Below the pieces are notes generated by a model. It made no database searches. It had not been told where the DNA came from and worked only from the letters and a program-made list of their open reading frames with translations. Shown piece after piece: positions 16,796 to 25,664 of a stretch of DNA of 64,000 nt; within the stretch, counting starts at the first letter, position 1; each line of letters opens with the position of its first letter. Origin of the DNA: Achromobacter aloeverae (GTDB lineage Bacteria > Pseudomonadota > Gammaproteobacteria > Burkholderiales > Burkholderiaceae_B); assembly GCF_004121055.1 (NCBI RefSeq), contig NZ_PYAL01000009.1:340043-404042 (forward strand), given 5' to 3'. The position numbers and the translations under genes were made by a program.

Positions 16796-17655
16796 TTCGA
16801 CAGTCGCCGCACCAGCCCGCGGCCGCCGCCGACCCACGTCTTCCAGGCCAGCCACAGCTTGCGCAGCGGCGTCAGCGAAAGCCGCTGGTGCAGCACCTGC
16901 CAGTTGTCGCGCTCGATTTCTTCGAGCAAGGCATGGTAGATGGCCGCCATCATCAGCCCCGGCCGCTGCGCGCGCCGGTCGGATTCAGGCAGCGCCCGCA
17001 TGGCCTCGCGGTACAGCTCGCGGGCGCGCTGCGCCTGGAACGCCATCAGCGCGGAAAAGCCCTCCGAATACTTGCCGTTCAGGATGTCCGCCGCCTTCAC
17101 GTTGAAGCGCTGCAATTCATCGACGGGCAGGTAGATGCGCCCGCGCCGGGCGTCGTCGCCGACGTCGCGGATGATGTTCGTCATCTGGAACGCCAGGCCC
17201 AGCTTCTCCGCATAGACCAGCGTGGCGGGATCGCCGTACCCGAAGATCGACGCCGACAGTTCGCCCACCACGCCTGCCGCGTGCCAGCAGTACTTGCGCA
17301 GGCCCGGCCAGTCCAGGTAGCGCGTCTGGTCCAGGTCCATCTCCATGCCGTCGATCACCGCCAGCAGGCGCTCGCGCGTGATGCCGTAGGGTTGCAGGTG
17401 CGGCTCCAGCGCGCGCGTCACCGGATGGTCGGGCGCGCCGCCGTACATGCGATCGATCTCGGTGCGCCACCAGGCCAGCTTGATACGCGCCACCGAGGGG
17501 TCGCTCACCTCGTCCACGACGTCATCCACTTCACGGCAGAAGGCGTACATCGCCACGATGGCGCGGCGCCGTTCCGGCGGCAGGAACAGGAAGGCGTAGT
17601 AGAAACTGGACCCGCTCTTGGCGGCCTTGTCCTGGCAGTATTCGTCGGGAGTCAT
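16792..17655 (-). CDS. hpnD: Presqualene diphosphate synthase HpnD
   Basis: A 287-residue head-to-head prenyl synthase that joins two farnesyl diphosphates to presqualene diphosphate. The first Asp-rich motif is FCREVDDVVDEV (near residue 43). The second is TNIIRDVGDDARRGRIYLP (near 160), both as in squalene/phytoene synthases. Length and order match HpnD. Its TGA overlaps the ATG of hpnE. hpnC lies upstream, 110 bp away, on the same strand, so hpnC-hpnD-hpnE form one unit supplying squalene for hopanoids. The squalene-hopene cyclase gene is not in this window. Confidence 0.95.
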   Translation of the reverse strand: MTPDEYCQDKAAKSGSSFYYAFLFLPPERRRAIVAMYAFCREVDDVVDEVSDPSVARIKLAWWRTEIDRMYGGAPDHPVTRALEPHLQPYGITRERLLAVIDGMEMDLDQTRYLDWPGLRKYCWHAAGVVGELSASIFGYGDPATLVYAEKLGLAFQMTNIIRDVGDDARRGRIYLPVDELQRFNVKAADILNGKYSEGFSALMAFQAQRARELYREAMRALPESDRRAQRPGLMMAAIYHALLEEIERDNWQVLHQRLSLTPLRKLWLAWKTWVGGGRGLVRRLSK

Positions 17656-17765
17656 ATCGGTTGGGCAGGGGCGGGCCGGTGCCCGTGTCGCCGGTAGCGT
17701 TGTGGATCAGTGCATGCCTCGGGGCATGCGGTACGGACGGAAAGCGGAACGGGACGCGCGCGCGT

Positions 17766-18605
17766 TCAGGCGGGAAAGCGCCCGGACAGGGCGCGCCACA
17801 GCATGACGCACCAGTCGCGTCCGCCCAGTTCCGGACGGTTCATGAAGACATCGTAGCGGGCCTGCTCGATACGTTCCAGGATGCGCAGCCCGCCGTGCAC
17901 CACCAGGCGCAGCTCCAGGCCGATGCGGCCGGGCAGGCGCCGGGTCAGCGGCGCCCCGGAGTGTAACAGCGCCCGCGCCCGCGCCACCTGCTCGCCCAGC
18001 AGCGCCCGCCATTGCGGCGTCAGGCGGCAGGCCGCCAGGTCTTCCTCGCTGACGCCATGGCGGCGCAGGGCATCCTGCGGCAGGTAGACGCGGTCCTTGC
18101 GCCAGTCGATGCGGACGTCCTGCCAGAAATTGACCAGTTGCAGCCCGGTGCAGATGGCATCCGACTGGCGCAGCGCATCGGCGTCGGTCACGCCGTACAG
18201 GTGCAGCATCAGGCGGCCGACCGGATTGGCCGAGCGGGCGCAGTAGTCGAGCAGGGCGGCTTCGTCGGGATAGCGCGTGACGGTCACGTCCTGTTCGAAG
18301 GCCGACAGCAGGTCGAGAAAGGGCGTGATGGGCAACTGGTGGCGCGCGATGGTCGCGGCCAGCGGCACGAAGATGGGGGCCAGGCGGTCGGCGGCGGCGG
18401 AATGGCTTCCCACGCTCGCGATGCGGTGCAGCTCCGCCCGATAGGCAGCCAGCTCGGCAAGCCGCTGCGACGGCGTGGCGTCGCCTTCGTCCGCGATATC
18501 GTCGGCGCTGCGCGCGTAGCGGTAGATGTCGGTGACCGCCCCACGCAGGCGGCGCGGCAACAGGACGGAAGCGACCGGAAAGTTTTCGTAATGATCGACA
18601 GGCAT
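17766..18605 (-). CDS. hpnC: Hydroxysqualene synthase HpnC
   Basis: A 279-residue member of the squalene/phytoene synthase family. In the three-enzyme route HpnC turns presqualene diphosphate into hydroxysqualene. The start MPVDHYENFPVASVLLP is the usual HpnC opening. The first Asp motif is YRYARSADDIADEGD and the second is NFWQDVRIDWRKDRVYLP. The gene begins the hpnCDE operon and is divergent from alanine racemase over a 124-bp spacer that holds an AT-rich stretch near its start (gctattttagtg) and the dyad at 18691-18711. Confidence 0.94.
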   Translation of the reverse strand: MPVDHYENFPVASVLLPRRLRGAVTDIYRYARSADDIADEGDATPSQRLAELAAYRAELHRIASVGSHSAAADRLAPIFVPLAATIARHQLPITPFLDLLSAFEQDVTVTRYPDEAALLDYCARSANPVGRLMLHLYGVTDADALRQSDAICTGLQLVNFWQDVRIDWRKDRVYLPQDALRRHGVSEEDLAACRLTPQWRALLGEQVARARALLHSGAPLTRRLPGRIGLELRLVVHGGLRILERIEQARYDVFMNRPELGGRDWCVMLWRALSGRFPA

Positions 18606-18690
18606 GGGGTATGGGGTATGCGCAAAATCGCCGCAATGGAATCGCCGCTATTTTAGTGAGGCCGTCACGGCGCATCGGGTAGACTAACGC

Positions 18691-18711
18691 CGATCGCCAA
18701 AATGGCGATCG
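18691..18711. promoter_or_regulatory. Perfect 9-bp dyad upstream of alanine racemase
   Basis: CGATCGCCA (18691-18699) and TGGCGATCG (18703-18711) flank aaa. The dyad ends 18 bp before the alr ATG and lies just after TAGACT, a possible -10 box. It could be an operator or a leader hairpin. Confidence 0.5.
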
Positions 18712-18729
18712 TCCTACCCCGCGCCTGCC

Positions 18730-19878
18730 ATGCCACGCCCCATTACCGCCACGATTTCCGTCGACGCCCTCGCGCACAATCTCGAGGTCGTTCGTAATCA
18801 TCTCCACCAGGCCGCGCTGGCCGCAACCACGGCGCAAGGGCAGCCCCTGTCGCCGCCGTCGATCTGGGCCGTCATCAAGGCCAATGCCTACGGCCACGGC
18901 ATCGAGCAGGCGGTGCGCGGTTTCTGGCAGGCCCAGGGCCTGGCCATGCTGGACCTGAACGAAGCAGTGCGCTGCCGCGAAGCCGGGTGGGGCGGGCCCA
19001 TTCTGATGCTGGAGGGTTTTTTCGAGCCGTCCGACGTGGAGGTGCTGGACCGCTACCACCTGACGACTTCCGTGCATTACGCGGACCAGCTGGCCATCCT
19101 GGCCGAAGGCCGCCGGTCGCGCCGGCTGGACATCTTCATGAAACTCAATTCCGGCATGAACCGGCTGGGTTTCGCGCCGGACGCCTATCGCGCCGCCTAT
19201 CAGCAGGCCCTGCGACTGCGCGACGACGGCGTGTTGAACCATGTCGGCAAGATGACGCACTTCGCCAACGCCGACGCGCCCGAAGGCATAGCCAGCCAGA
19301 TGGACGTGTTCAACCGCGTCACGGAAGGCTTGCCCGGACCGGTCAGCGTTTCCAATTCCGCGGCCACCCTGCGCTATCCCACGGTCGCGCTGGCGCGCGA
19401 CGACCATGGCGCCTGGGTGCGTCCCGGCATCTGCCTGTATGGTGGCAGTCCTTTTGCGGACGCCGACGCCGCCAGCTTCGGCCTGCGTCCGGCCATGACC
19501 CTGGCGTCGCGCATCATCGCCGTGCAGCAGGTGCGGGCCGGCGACGCCGTGGGCTACGGCAGCCTGTTTCGCGCCGACGGCCCGATGCGCATCGGCGTGG
19601 TGGCCTGCGGGTATGCCGATGGCTATCCGCGCCACGCAGGCACGGGGACGCCTATCACGGTGGCGGGCGTGCGCACGCGGCTGCTGGGCCGGGTGTCCAT
19701 GGACATGCTGGCGGTCGACCTGACCCCGGTGCCGGCCGCGGGCGTCGGCGCCCCGGTGGTGTTGTGGGGCGAGGGCGGACCGTCGGTGGACGAGGTGGCC
19801 CAGGCGGCTGAAACGATAGGCTACGAATTGCTATGCGCCTTGGCGCCCCGGGTGCCGGTACACGGCCGGGATAACTGA
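18730..19878 (+). CDS. alr: Alanine racemase
   Basis: A 382-residue PLP enzyme that interconverts L- and D-alanine for peptidoglycan. The PLP lysine is Lys50 in [12 protein letters not shown]. The second catalytic residue is Tyr276 in [12 protein letters not shown]. Other family blocks are [35 protein letters not shown] and [12 protein letters not shown] short insert [14 protein letters not shown] follows residue 30. It stands alone, divergent from hpnC, with no dadA nearby, so a biosynthetic role (alr) is more likely than a catabolic one (dadX). Confidence 0.95.
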   Translation: MPRPITATISVDALAHNLEVVRNHLHQAALAATTAQGQPLSPPSIWAVIKANAYGHGIEQAVRGFWQAQGLAMLDLNEAVRCREAGWGGPILMLEGFFEPSDVEVLDRYHLTTSVHYADQLAILAEGRRSRRLDIFMKLNSGMNRLGFAPDAYRAAYQQALRLRDDGVLNHVGKMTHFANADAPEGIASQMDVFNRVTEGLPGPVSVSNSAATLRYPTVALARDDHGAWVRPGICLYGGSPFADADAASFGLRPAMTLASRIIAVQQVRAGDAVGYGSLFRADGPMRIGVVACGYADGYPRHAGTGTPITVAGVRTRLLGRVSMDMLAVDLTPVPAAGVGAPVVLWGEGGPSVDEVAQAAETIGYELLCALAPRVPVHGRDN

Positions 19879-20074
19879 CACCGAACGTCGGCCGAGGGTC
19901 GGTCGAACGCCGGCCGCCGCCAGCCAGCCCCCGGGACAGGCCGGTGCGCGGGCCCCGGGCGTGCCGTAACACGGTGAAACGGCAGCCCCCGTACCGCAGG
20001 GCAAAAGCAAGACAGCCACGCCCGGATGGTGTCTACTTGGTGCTTCTCTTCAATGCAGATTCGAGGTTGTTCCC

Positions 20075-20794
20075 ATGAAAGACAAATGCGTGCTGGTCAC
20101 CGGCGCTACCAAGGGTATAGGCTGGGCGCTCACGCGCCGTCTGGCCGATATGGGCTGTCACGTGGTGGGAATCGCCCGGAATACCAACGACGTCGATTTT
20201 CCGGGGTATCTGTACGCCTGCGACCTGGCCGATGCCGGCAAGACCGAGGACGTGCTGCGCGAAATCCGTGAAAAATTCCCCGTCGATGCCATCGTCAACA
20301 ACGTCGGCCTGGTGCTGCCGCAACCCCTGGGTTCGGTGGAGCTGGCGTCGCTCTATAACGTGCTGGACCTGAATGTGCGCGTGGCGGTGCAGGTGGTGCA
20401 GACCTTCGTCGAATCGATGAAGACTCGCCGCGCGGGCCGCATCGTCAACGTGGTCAGCCGCGCCATCCACGGCAGCCAGGACCGCACCAGCTACTCGGCC
20501 GCCAAGGCCGCGCTGGTCGGCTGTACGCGCACCTGGGCGCTGGAACTGGCCGAATATGGCATTACGGTCAATGCCGTCGCGCCCGGTCCGGTGGAAACCG
20601 AGTTGTTCCGCGCCACCCGGCCCGTCGGCAGCGAGGGCGAAAAGCGCGTGTTGTCCGGCATCCCGATGAGGCGCCTCGGCAGCCCCGCGGAAGTGGCGGC
20701 GGCGATTGCCTTCCTGCTGTCCGACGATGCCGGTTTCATCACCGGGCAGGTGCTGGGCGTGGACGGCGGCGGCAGTCTCGCCGGCCGCAGCTAG
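20075..20794 (+). CDS. SDR family oxidoreductase
   Basis: A 239-residue classical short-chain dehydrogenase/reductase. The cofactor loop is VTGATKGIG (residues 8-16), then NNVG near residue 76, a serine in VNVVSRAIHG near 130, and the catalytic YSAAK near 146. The C-terminal GFITGQVLGVDGGGS is typical of 3-oxoacyl-ACP reductase-like members. The start at 20075 has gagg 7-8 nt upstream. It stands alone between alr and radA, and the substrate cannot be inferred. The 134 bp after it hold only short repeats (cctgagagtcccct and cctgagcgtcccct). Confidence 0.88.
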   Translation: MKDKCVLVTGATKGIGWALTRRLADMGCHVVGIARNTNDVDFPGYLYACDLADAGKTEDVLREIREKFPVDAIVNNVGLVLPQPLGSVELASLYNVLDLNVRVAVQVVQTFVESMKTRRAGRIVNVVSRAIHGSQDRTSYSAAKAALVGCTRTWALELAEYGITVNAVAPGPVETELFRATRPVGSEGEKRVLSGIPMRRLGSPAEVAAAIAFLLSDDAGFITGQVLGVDGGGSLAGRS

Positions 20795-20916
20795 GACAGC
20801 GGCGGCCAGATGGTCGCCGGGGGCGTCACCTGAGAGTCCCCTCGGCGTTCCCTGAGCGTCCCCTGATGGTCGCGCTGTGGTCCACCACACAGTCGCCGCG
20901 TGCCATGCCCATTCGC

Positions 20917-20922
20917 TAAACT
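20917..20922 (+). promoter_or_regulatory. Candidate -10 box 6 nt before the radA start
   Basis: TAAACT matches the sigma70 -10 consensus at four of six positions. Only gcgggc separates it from the ATG, which would place the transcript start at or beside the start codon. No Shine-Dalgarno sequence is present. Confidence 0.4.
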
Positions 20923-20928
20923 GCGGGC

Positions 20929-22299
20929 ATGGCCAAATCACGAACCGTCTACGTCTGTGCCGAATGCGGCGGCACCAGCCTGAAGTGGCAGGGCAAGTGC
21001 CCCCATTGCAACGCCTGGAACACCCTGGAAGAAACCGTGGAAAGCGCCGCCCCCGCGGCAGCCGCGCAGCATCGCTACGCGCCGCTGGCGGCCGCCAGCC
21101 CGGTGCGCAGCCTTGCCGAGATCGAAGCGCGCGAGGTTCCACGCCAGCCGACCGGGCTGGAGGAATTCGACCGCGTCCTGGGTGGCGGCCTGGTGGCGGG
21201 CGCGGTGGTGTTGATCGGGGGCGATCCGGGCATCGGCAAATCCACCTTGCTGTTGCAGGCGCTGGCCTCGATGTCGGCGGGCGCCAAGGTGTTGTACGTG
21301 ACCGGCGAAGAGTCGGCCGAGCAGGTGGCCTTGCGCGCGCGCCGGCTGGGGCTGGCCACCGGCAATGTCGACCTGCTGGCCGAAATCCGGCTGGAAGCCA
21401 TCCAGGCCGCCGTCGCCGGGCAGCGGCCCGTGGTCGCCGTCATCGATTCCATCCAGACCCTCTACAGCGGGGAATTGACGGCGGCGCCCGGCTCGGTGTC
21501 GCAGGTGCGCGAATGCGCGGCCCAGCTGACCCGCCTGGCCAAGCAGACCGGCATCGCCATCGTGATGATCGGCCACGTCACCAAGGACGGCGCGCTGGCC
21601 GGTCCCCGGGTGCTTGAACACATCGTCGACACGGTGCTCTATTTCGAGGGCGATACCCACTCCTCCTATCGCCTGGTGCGGGCGTTCAAGAACCGCTTCG
21701 GCGCGGTCAATGAACTGGGCGTGTTCGCGATGACGGATCGTGGCTTGCGCGGCGTGGCCAATCCGTCGGCCCTGTTCCTGTCCCAGCACGACCGCCAGGT
21801 CGCCGGCTCCTGCGTGATGGCCACGCAGGAAGGCACGCGGCCCCTGCTCGTGGAAATCCAGGCCCTGGTCGACGCCGCGCACGCGCCCAATCCCAAGCGC
21901 CTGACGGTGGGCCTTGAAAGTAACCGCCTGGCCATGCTGCTGGCGGTGTTGCATCGCCATGCGGGGGTGGTGACCTCGGACCAGGACGTCTTCGTCAATG
22001 CGGTGGGCGGCGTGCGCATTACCGAGCCGGCCGCTGACCTGCCGGTGTTGCTGTCCATCATGTCGTCGCTGCGCGACCGGCCGCTGCCGCGCGGGCTGGT
22101 GACGTTCGGCGAGGTGGGCCTGGCCGGCGAAATCCGCCCGGCGCCGCGGGGGCAGGAACGCCTGCGCGAAGCCGCCAAGCTGGGTTTCAACATCGCGCTG
22201 ATTCCCAAGGCCAACGCCCCGCGCCAGCCTATCGAGGGCCTGCAGGTCTGGGCTTGCGACCGCCTGGAGGACGCCCTGGAGAAGTTGAAGGAAGCCTGA
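20929..22299 (+). CDS. radA: DNA repair protein RadA (Sms)
   Basis: A 456-residue protein of standard length. It starts with a C4 zinc finger (VCAECGGTSLKWQGKCPHC). The RecA-like ATPase follows with Walker A GGDPGIGKST near residue 98 and VAVIDSIQTLY as Walker B. The RadA-specific KNRFG motif lies in FKNRFGAVNELGVF. The C-terminal Lon-like domain ends in EGLQVWACDRLEDALEKL. RadA is a DnaB-like helicase that drives branch migration in recombination. A small dyad, TGTGGT/ACCACA (20876-20889), lies 40 bp upstream. The start has no Shine-Dalgarno and sits 6 nt after a -10-like box. Confidence 0.96.
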   Translation: MAKSRTVYVCAECGGTSLKWQGKCPHCNAWNTLEETVESAAPAAAAQHRYAPLAAASPVRSLAEIEAREVPRQPTGLEEFDRVLGGGLVAGAVVLIGGDPGIGKSTLLLQALASMSAGAKVLYVTGEESAEQVALRARRLGLATGNVDLLAEIRLEAIQAAVAGQRPVVAVIDSIQTLYSGELTAAPGSVSQVRECAAQLTRLAKQTGIAIVMIGHVTKDGALAGPRVLEHIVDTVLYFEGDTHSSYRLVRAFKNRFGAVNELGVFAMTDRGLRGVANPSALFLSQHDRQVAGSCVMATQEGTRPLLVEIQALVDAAHAPNPKRLTVGLESNRLAMLLAVLHRHAGVVTSDQDVFVNAVGGVRITEPAADLPVLLSIMSSLRDRPLPRGLVTFGEVGLAGEIRPAPRGQERLREAAKLGFNIALIPKANAPRQPIEGLQVWACDRLEDALEKLKEA

Positions 22300-22418
22300 T
22301 GGGTGGCGGAGGGCTTTGCCTCGTAAGGATACGGGAAGACGCGGGGAAGAAATCCTGGGAGAAAGCGCCGACCTCGGCAGGGCGGCAGGCGGCGGATCCG
22401 CGCGGCGTGGGGGCCTTT

Positions 22419-22481
22419 GATTATCCGGCGCCGCGCGCCGGATAATCTCTTCGCGCGCCGGGCTGGATTATCCGGGTAATC
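22419..22481. repeat. Cluster of GATTATCC dyads after radA
   Basis: GATTATCCGGCGC (22419-22431) and GCGCCGGATAATC (22435-22447) form a perfect 13-bp inverted repeat with a 3-nt loop. A near-palindrome, GATTATCCGGGTAATC, follows at 22466-22481, and a further half-site GGATTAT lies near 22498. The first could end the radA transcript, although it has no T-run; the repetition of the motif suggests protein binding. Confidence 0.75.
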
Positions 22482-22515
22482 AGCGGGGCTGGTGCGCGGA
22501 TTATGTGCGCGCGTT

Positions 22516-22544
22516 TTGCCAATATCAAAAAGCCGCGATTTATT
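22516..22544 (+). promoter_or_regulatory. Candidate promoter of the small secreted-peptide gene
   Basis: TTGCCA (22516-22521) and TTTATT (22539-22544) are spaced by 17 bp in the AT-rich block. Each fits the sigma70 consensus at four or five of six positions. It would give a leader of about 215 nt. Confidence 0.35.
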
Positions 22545-22766
22545 TTAAGAAAAATGAAAGCTTCCATTTAAGAAAGCGACCGAAATCCCCGGGTTTTCCC
22601 CAGAAAAATCGCGTATTCGCATTACGTTGCATTGGGTATGAATTTTTTTTGGGATCGCATGCAACCTTCCATGAACTCCCTGCTCAAACGCAGTACGGGG
22701 AACGCGGCAAGATCGCCGTGCCCGTGGAATCAAGGCCCGGTGGCCTTATTAATTCTGGAGTCATTC

Positions 22767-22967
22767 ATGACCACTCGCTCCCGCATTGCTGCTTTTCTGT
22801 CCGTCTCCGCGCTGACCCTCGGCCTGGCCGCGGCGCCGGCGGCATTCGCTGCCGACGCTTCGACGACCGCCAAGCCCAAGTCCACGCAAACCCACAAGCA
22901 CAAGGCCAAGAAGTCCGGTGCGAAGTCGTCCGCCAAGGCGGCTCCCGCCACGACGCCGGCCAAGTAA
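22767..22967 (+). CDS. Small secreted lysine-rich peptide
   Basis: A 66-residue protein. The start at 22767 has GGAG 8 nt upstream. Residues 1-28 are a clear signal peptide: a basic MTTRSR head, a hydrophobic core and AFA before the likely cut at 28/29. The mature 38 residues have nine lysines, two histidines, one acidic residue and no Cys, Trp or Tyr, with KHKAKKSGAK at the centre. They should be unfolded and strongly cationic. The make-up recalls acid-shock proteins such as Asr, but this is similarity of composition only. It has its own long AT-rich leader and a strong terminator, so it is a single-gene, probably highly expressed unit. Function unknown. Confidence 0.85.
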   Translation: MTTRSRIAAFLSVSALTLGLAAAPAAFAADASTTAKPKSTQTHKHKAKKSGAKSSAKAAPATTPAK

Positions 22968-22988
22968 TTTCGCGGGTGCAGGGCCCAG

Positions 22989-23026
22989 GGCGAAGCTTCC
23001 GGGAGGGAGCTTCGCCTTTTTCTTTT
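22989..23026 (+). terminator. Strong intrinsic terminator after the small peptide gene
   Basis: A perfect 9-bp stem GGCGAAGCT (22989-22997) with AGCTTCGCC (23008-23016) is followed by a pyrimidine run with nine T in ten bases. It begins 21 nt after the stop. Confidence 0.93.
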
Positions 23027-23099
23027 TCCGGGCGCCATGCGCTGGCCCCGGCGCCCACGATTTTTCCTTCCGGATCGCCAGACTATCGTCAGGTTTAGG

Positions 23100-23105
23100 T
23101 ACGAT
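23100..23105 (+). promoter_or_regulatory. Candidate -10 box 6 nt before the permease start
   Basis: TACGAT (five of six to TATAAT apart from cg) lies at 23100-23105, only acgccc from the ATG at 23112. No Shine-Dalgarno sequence is seen, which fits a leaderless transcript. Confidence 0.4.
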
Positions 23106-23111
23106 ACGCCC

Positions 23112-25664
23112 ATGCCAGAATCCTCCGCCGCTGCCCGCCTCACCGCCGCGCCGCCCGCCGCCGCCCGCGGCCTGCTGCATACATGGCGCCTGGGCGTGCG
23201 CGCCTTGCTGCGCGACACCCGCGCCGGCGAATTGCGCCTGCTCGTCATCGCGTTGATCGTCGCGGTGGCGGCCGTCACCAGCGTGGGTTTCCTGGCGGAT
23301 CGGGTCGGGCGCGCGCTGGAGCGCGACGCCGCGCAGATGCTGGGCGCCGATGTGGTCCTCGACGCCGATGCGCCGCTGCCGCCCGCCTTCGAGCAGCGCG
23401 CGTTGCAGGAAGGCCTGCGGCTGGTGCACACCTGGCAGTTCCCCTCCATGGCGGGCGCGGGCGATAACGCGCAACTGGTGTCCCTGAAGGCCGTCGAGCC
23501 GGGCTATCCCTTGCGGGGCAGCCTGCGCACGGCCGACGCGCCGTTCGGCGCCGATGCGCCGACGCGCGACGTGCCGGATCGCGGCACGGTATGGGTGGAC
23601 CCGCAACTGCTGGGCATGCTCAATGTCGCGGTGGGCGATATGTTGACGCTGGGCGACGCCCGGTTTCGCATCGCCCGCGTGGTGACCTACGAACCCGATC
23701 GCAGCCTGCAATTCGTCAACGTCTCGCCGCGCGTCATGATGCGCGCCGATGACCTGCCGGCCACGCACCTGATCGCGCCCGGCAGCCGGATCGGCTATGC
23801 GCTGCTGGCGGCGGGCGATCCCCCCGCCGTGGCGGCCTATTCGGCCTGGCTGGGTGAAAACCTGCAGCGGGGCCAGCGTATCGCCACCGTCGAGTCCGGC
23901 CGGCCCGATGTGCGCCGCGTGCTCGATCGCGCCCAGCGTTTCCTGTCGCTGGTGGCGCTGCTGGCGGTGCTGATTTCCGCAGTGGCGGTGGCCATGGCGG
24001 CCAACCGCTTCATGCAGCGCCATCGCGATGGCGTGGCCGTGATGCGTTGCCTGGGCGCGCCGCAGTCGGACATTACGCGCATGCTGGCCGTCGAGTTCAT
24101 CCTGGTCGGCATCCTGGCCTCGCTGGCCGGCGGCGTGGCGGGTTATGCCGTGCACGAGGGGCTGGTGCGCGTGCTGGCCAGCCTGATCGACACGGCCTTG
24201 CCCGCGCCGTCCGCGCTGCCCGCCGCGCAAGGACTGGCCACCGGCCTGTGGCTGCTGCTGGGGTTCGCGCTGCCCGCGCTGGAGCGGCTGCGACACGTCC
24301 CGCCGGCGCGCGTGCTGCGGCGGGACGATACGGGCCTGCGGGCCGGCAGTACGCTGGGCTATGTCGTGGGCGCGGCCGGCTTCGCCTTGCTGATCTGGTG
24401 GTTCGCCGGCAATGCCCGGCTGGGCGCCGTCGTCGCTGGCGGCTTCCTGGCGGCCTTCGCCGCCTTCGCCGCGCTGGCGGGGCTGTGCGTGGCCCTGCTG
24501 GCGCGCCTGCGCCATGCCGCCGCCGGGCTGCCCGCGCTGCGTTTCGCGCTGGCGGGCGTGGTGCGGCGACGGGCCGCCACGATCACCCAGGTCTGCGCGC
24601 TGGCCATCGGCCTGATGGCCTTGCTGCTGCTGGCCATGACGCGCACCGACCTGATCGCCGGCTGGCAGCGCACCTTGCCGGCCGACGCGCCCAACCGGTT
24701 CCTGATCAACATCCAGCCGGACCAGCGCGCGGCGGTGGCCACGCGGCTGGCGCAGGGCGGCATCGGGCAGGCCGATCTCCATCCCATGGTCCGCGGCCGC
24801 ATGGTGGCCATCAACGGCCGCGCCGTCTCCGCGGCGGACTACGAGGACGATCGCGCCAAGCGCCTGGTGGACCGGGAGTTCAATCTCTCGTATGGCAAGC
24901 AGATGCCGACCTACAACCGCCTGGCCGAAGGGCGCTGGATGGCGCCGGTCTCCCGCGAGGTTTCCATGGAGTCGGGCATCGCCAGGACCCTGGGCGTGAA
25001 GATGGGCGACAAGCTGACGTTCGATATCGCCGGCCAGACCGTGGATGTCGATGTCACCAGCCTGCGGGCGGTCGATTGGGACACGATGCGCGTGAACTTC
25101 TTCGCCATGCTGTCGCCGTCGGTGCTCGCCGATGCGCCGCAGAGCTGGATCACGTCCTTTCACCTGCCCGACGACAAGCCGCGGCTGCTGCCGGACCTGG
25201 TGCGCGATTTTCCCAACCTGACCGTTTTCGATGTCGGCGCCATCCTGAAGCAGCTGCAAGCCGTGCTGGACCAGGTGGTGCAGGCGGTGCAGCTGCTGTT
25301 CGTCTTCACCCTGGCGGCGGGCGTGCTGGTCCTGGCGGCGGCGCTGACCGCCACGCGCGACGAGCGCGTGCGCGAAGCCGCGGTATTGCGGGCGCTGGGC
25401 GCCACCCGGCGTCAGCTTGCGCGCGCGCAGCGCCTGGAACTGCTGGCGGTGGGCGGGCTGGCCGGACTGCTGGGCGCGGCCGGCGCCGCCGCCGTGGCCT
25501 GGGCGCTGTCGCGCTATGTTTTCGATTTCCACATCACACTCAGCCTGTGGCCCTGGCTGGCGGGTCTCGCGGCCGGCATGCTGGGCGCCTGGGGCGGCGG
25601 CGCCCTGGCCCTGCGTGGCGTCCTGCGCACGCCGCCGCTGGTTATTTTGCGAGAAGCCTTATGA
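23112..25664 (+). CDS. FtsX-like ABC transporter permease (YbbP type)
   Basis: An 850-residue inner-membrane protein. After a short cytoplasmic head there is one membrane segment (LLVIALIVAVAAVTSVGFLADRV), a periplasmic domain, then several segments with the FtsX domain around 300-420 (VALLAVLISAVAVAMAANRFMQRHRDGVAVMRCLGA). A second half has another periplasmic part and a second FtsX domain near 740-850 ending PPLVILREAL. This is the two-FtsX layout of E. coli YbbP, which pairs with the ATPase YbbA. No ybbA-type ATPase gene is adjacent, so its partner must lie elsewhere. The stop overlaps the next start by 4 nt (ATGA). Confidence 0.9.
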   Translation: MPESSAAARLTAAPPAAARGLLHTWRLGVRALLRDTRAGELRLLVIALIVAVAAVTSVGFLADRVGRALERDAAQMLGADVVLDADAPLPPAFEQRALQEGLRLVHTWQFPSMAGAGDNAQLVSLKAVEPGYPLRGSLRTADAPFGADAPTRDVPDRGTVWVDPQLLGMLNVAVGDMLTLGDARFRIARVVTYEPDRSLQFVNVSPRVMMRADDLPATHLIAPGSRIGYALLAAGDPPAVAAYSAWLGENLQRGQRIATVESGRPDVRRVLDRAQRFLSLVALLAVLISAVAVAMAANRFMQRHRDGVAVMRCLGAPQSDITRMLAVEFILVGILASLAGGVAGYAVHEGLVRVLASLIDTALPAPSALPAAQGLATGLWLLLGFALPALERLRHVPPARVLRRDDTGLRAGSTLGYVVGAAGFALLIWWFAGNARLGAVVAGGFLAAFAAFAALAGLCVALLARLRHAAAGLPALRFALAGVVRRRAATITQVCALAIGLMALLLLAMTRTDLIAGWQRTLPADAPNRFLINIQPDQRAAVATRLAQGGIGQADLHPMVRGRMVAINGRAVSAADYEDDRAKRLVDREFNLSYGKQMPTYNRLAEGRWMAPVSREVSMESGIARTLGVKMGDKLTFDIAGQTVDVDVTSLRAVDWDTMRVNFFAMLSPSVLADAPQSWITSFHLPDDKPRLLPDLVRDFPNLTVFDVGAILKQLQAVLDQVVQAVQLLFVFTLAAGVLVLAAALTATRDERVREAAVLRALGATRRQLARAQRLELLAVGGLAGLLGAAGAAAVAWALSRYVFDFHITLSLWPWLAGLAAGMLGAWGGGALALRGVLRTPPLVILREAL

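Larger units (their letters stand above)
22300..22766. other. 467-bp intergenic region with dyads and AT-rich block
   Basis: No credible gene is visible. The left part (22300-22500) is GC-rich and carries two dyads built on GATTATCC. The right part (22501-22680) is strikingly AT-rich for this chromosome and holds the best promoter candidate. It also has a 7-bp inverted repeat, GTTGCAT (22626-22632) with ATGCAAC (22659-22665), around a run of eight T. The block probably contains the promoter and a long leader of the small gene at 22767. Confidence 0.6.

Noticed and set aside
22761..25532. Open frame of 923 codons opposite the small peptide and the permease
   Set aside because: It crosses the terminator and two plus-strand genes with clear homology features; its product is Arg/Gln/His-rich without motifs.
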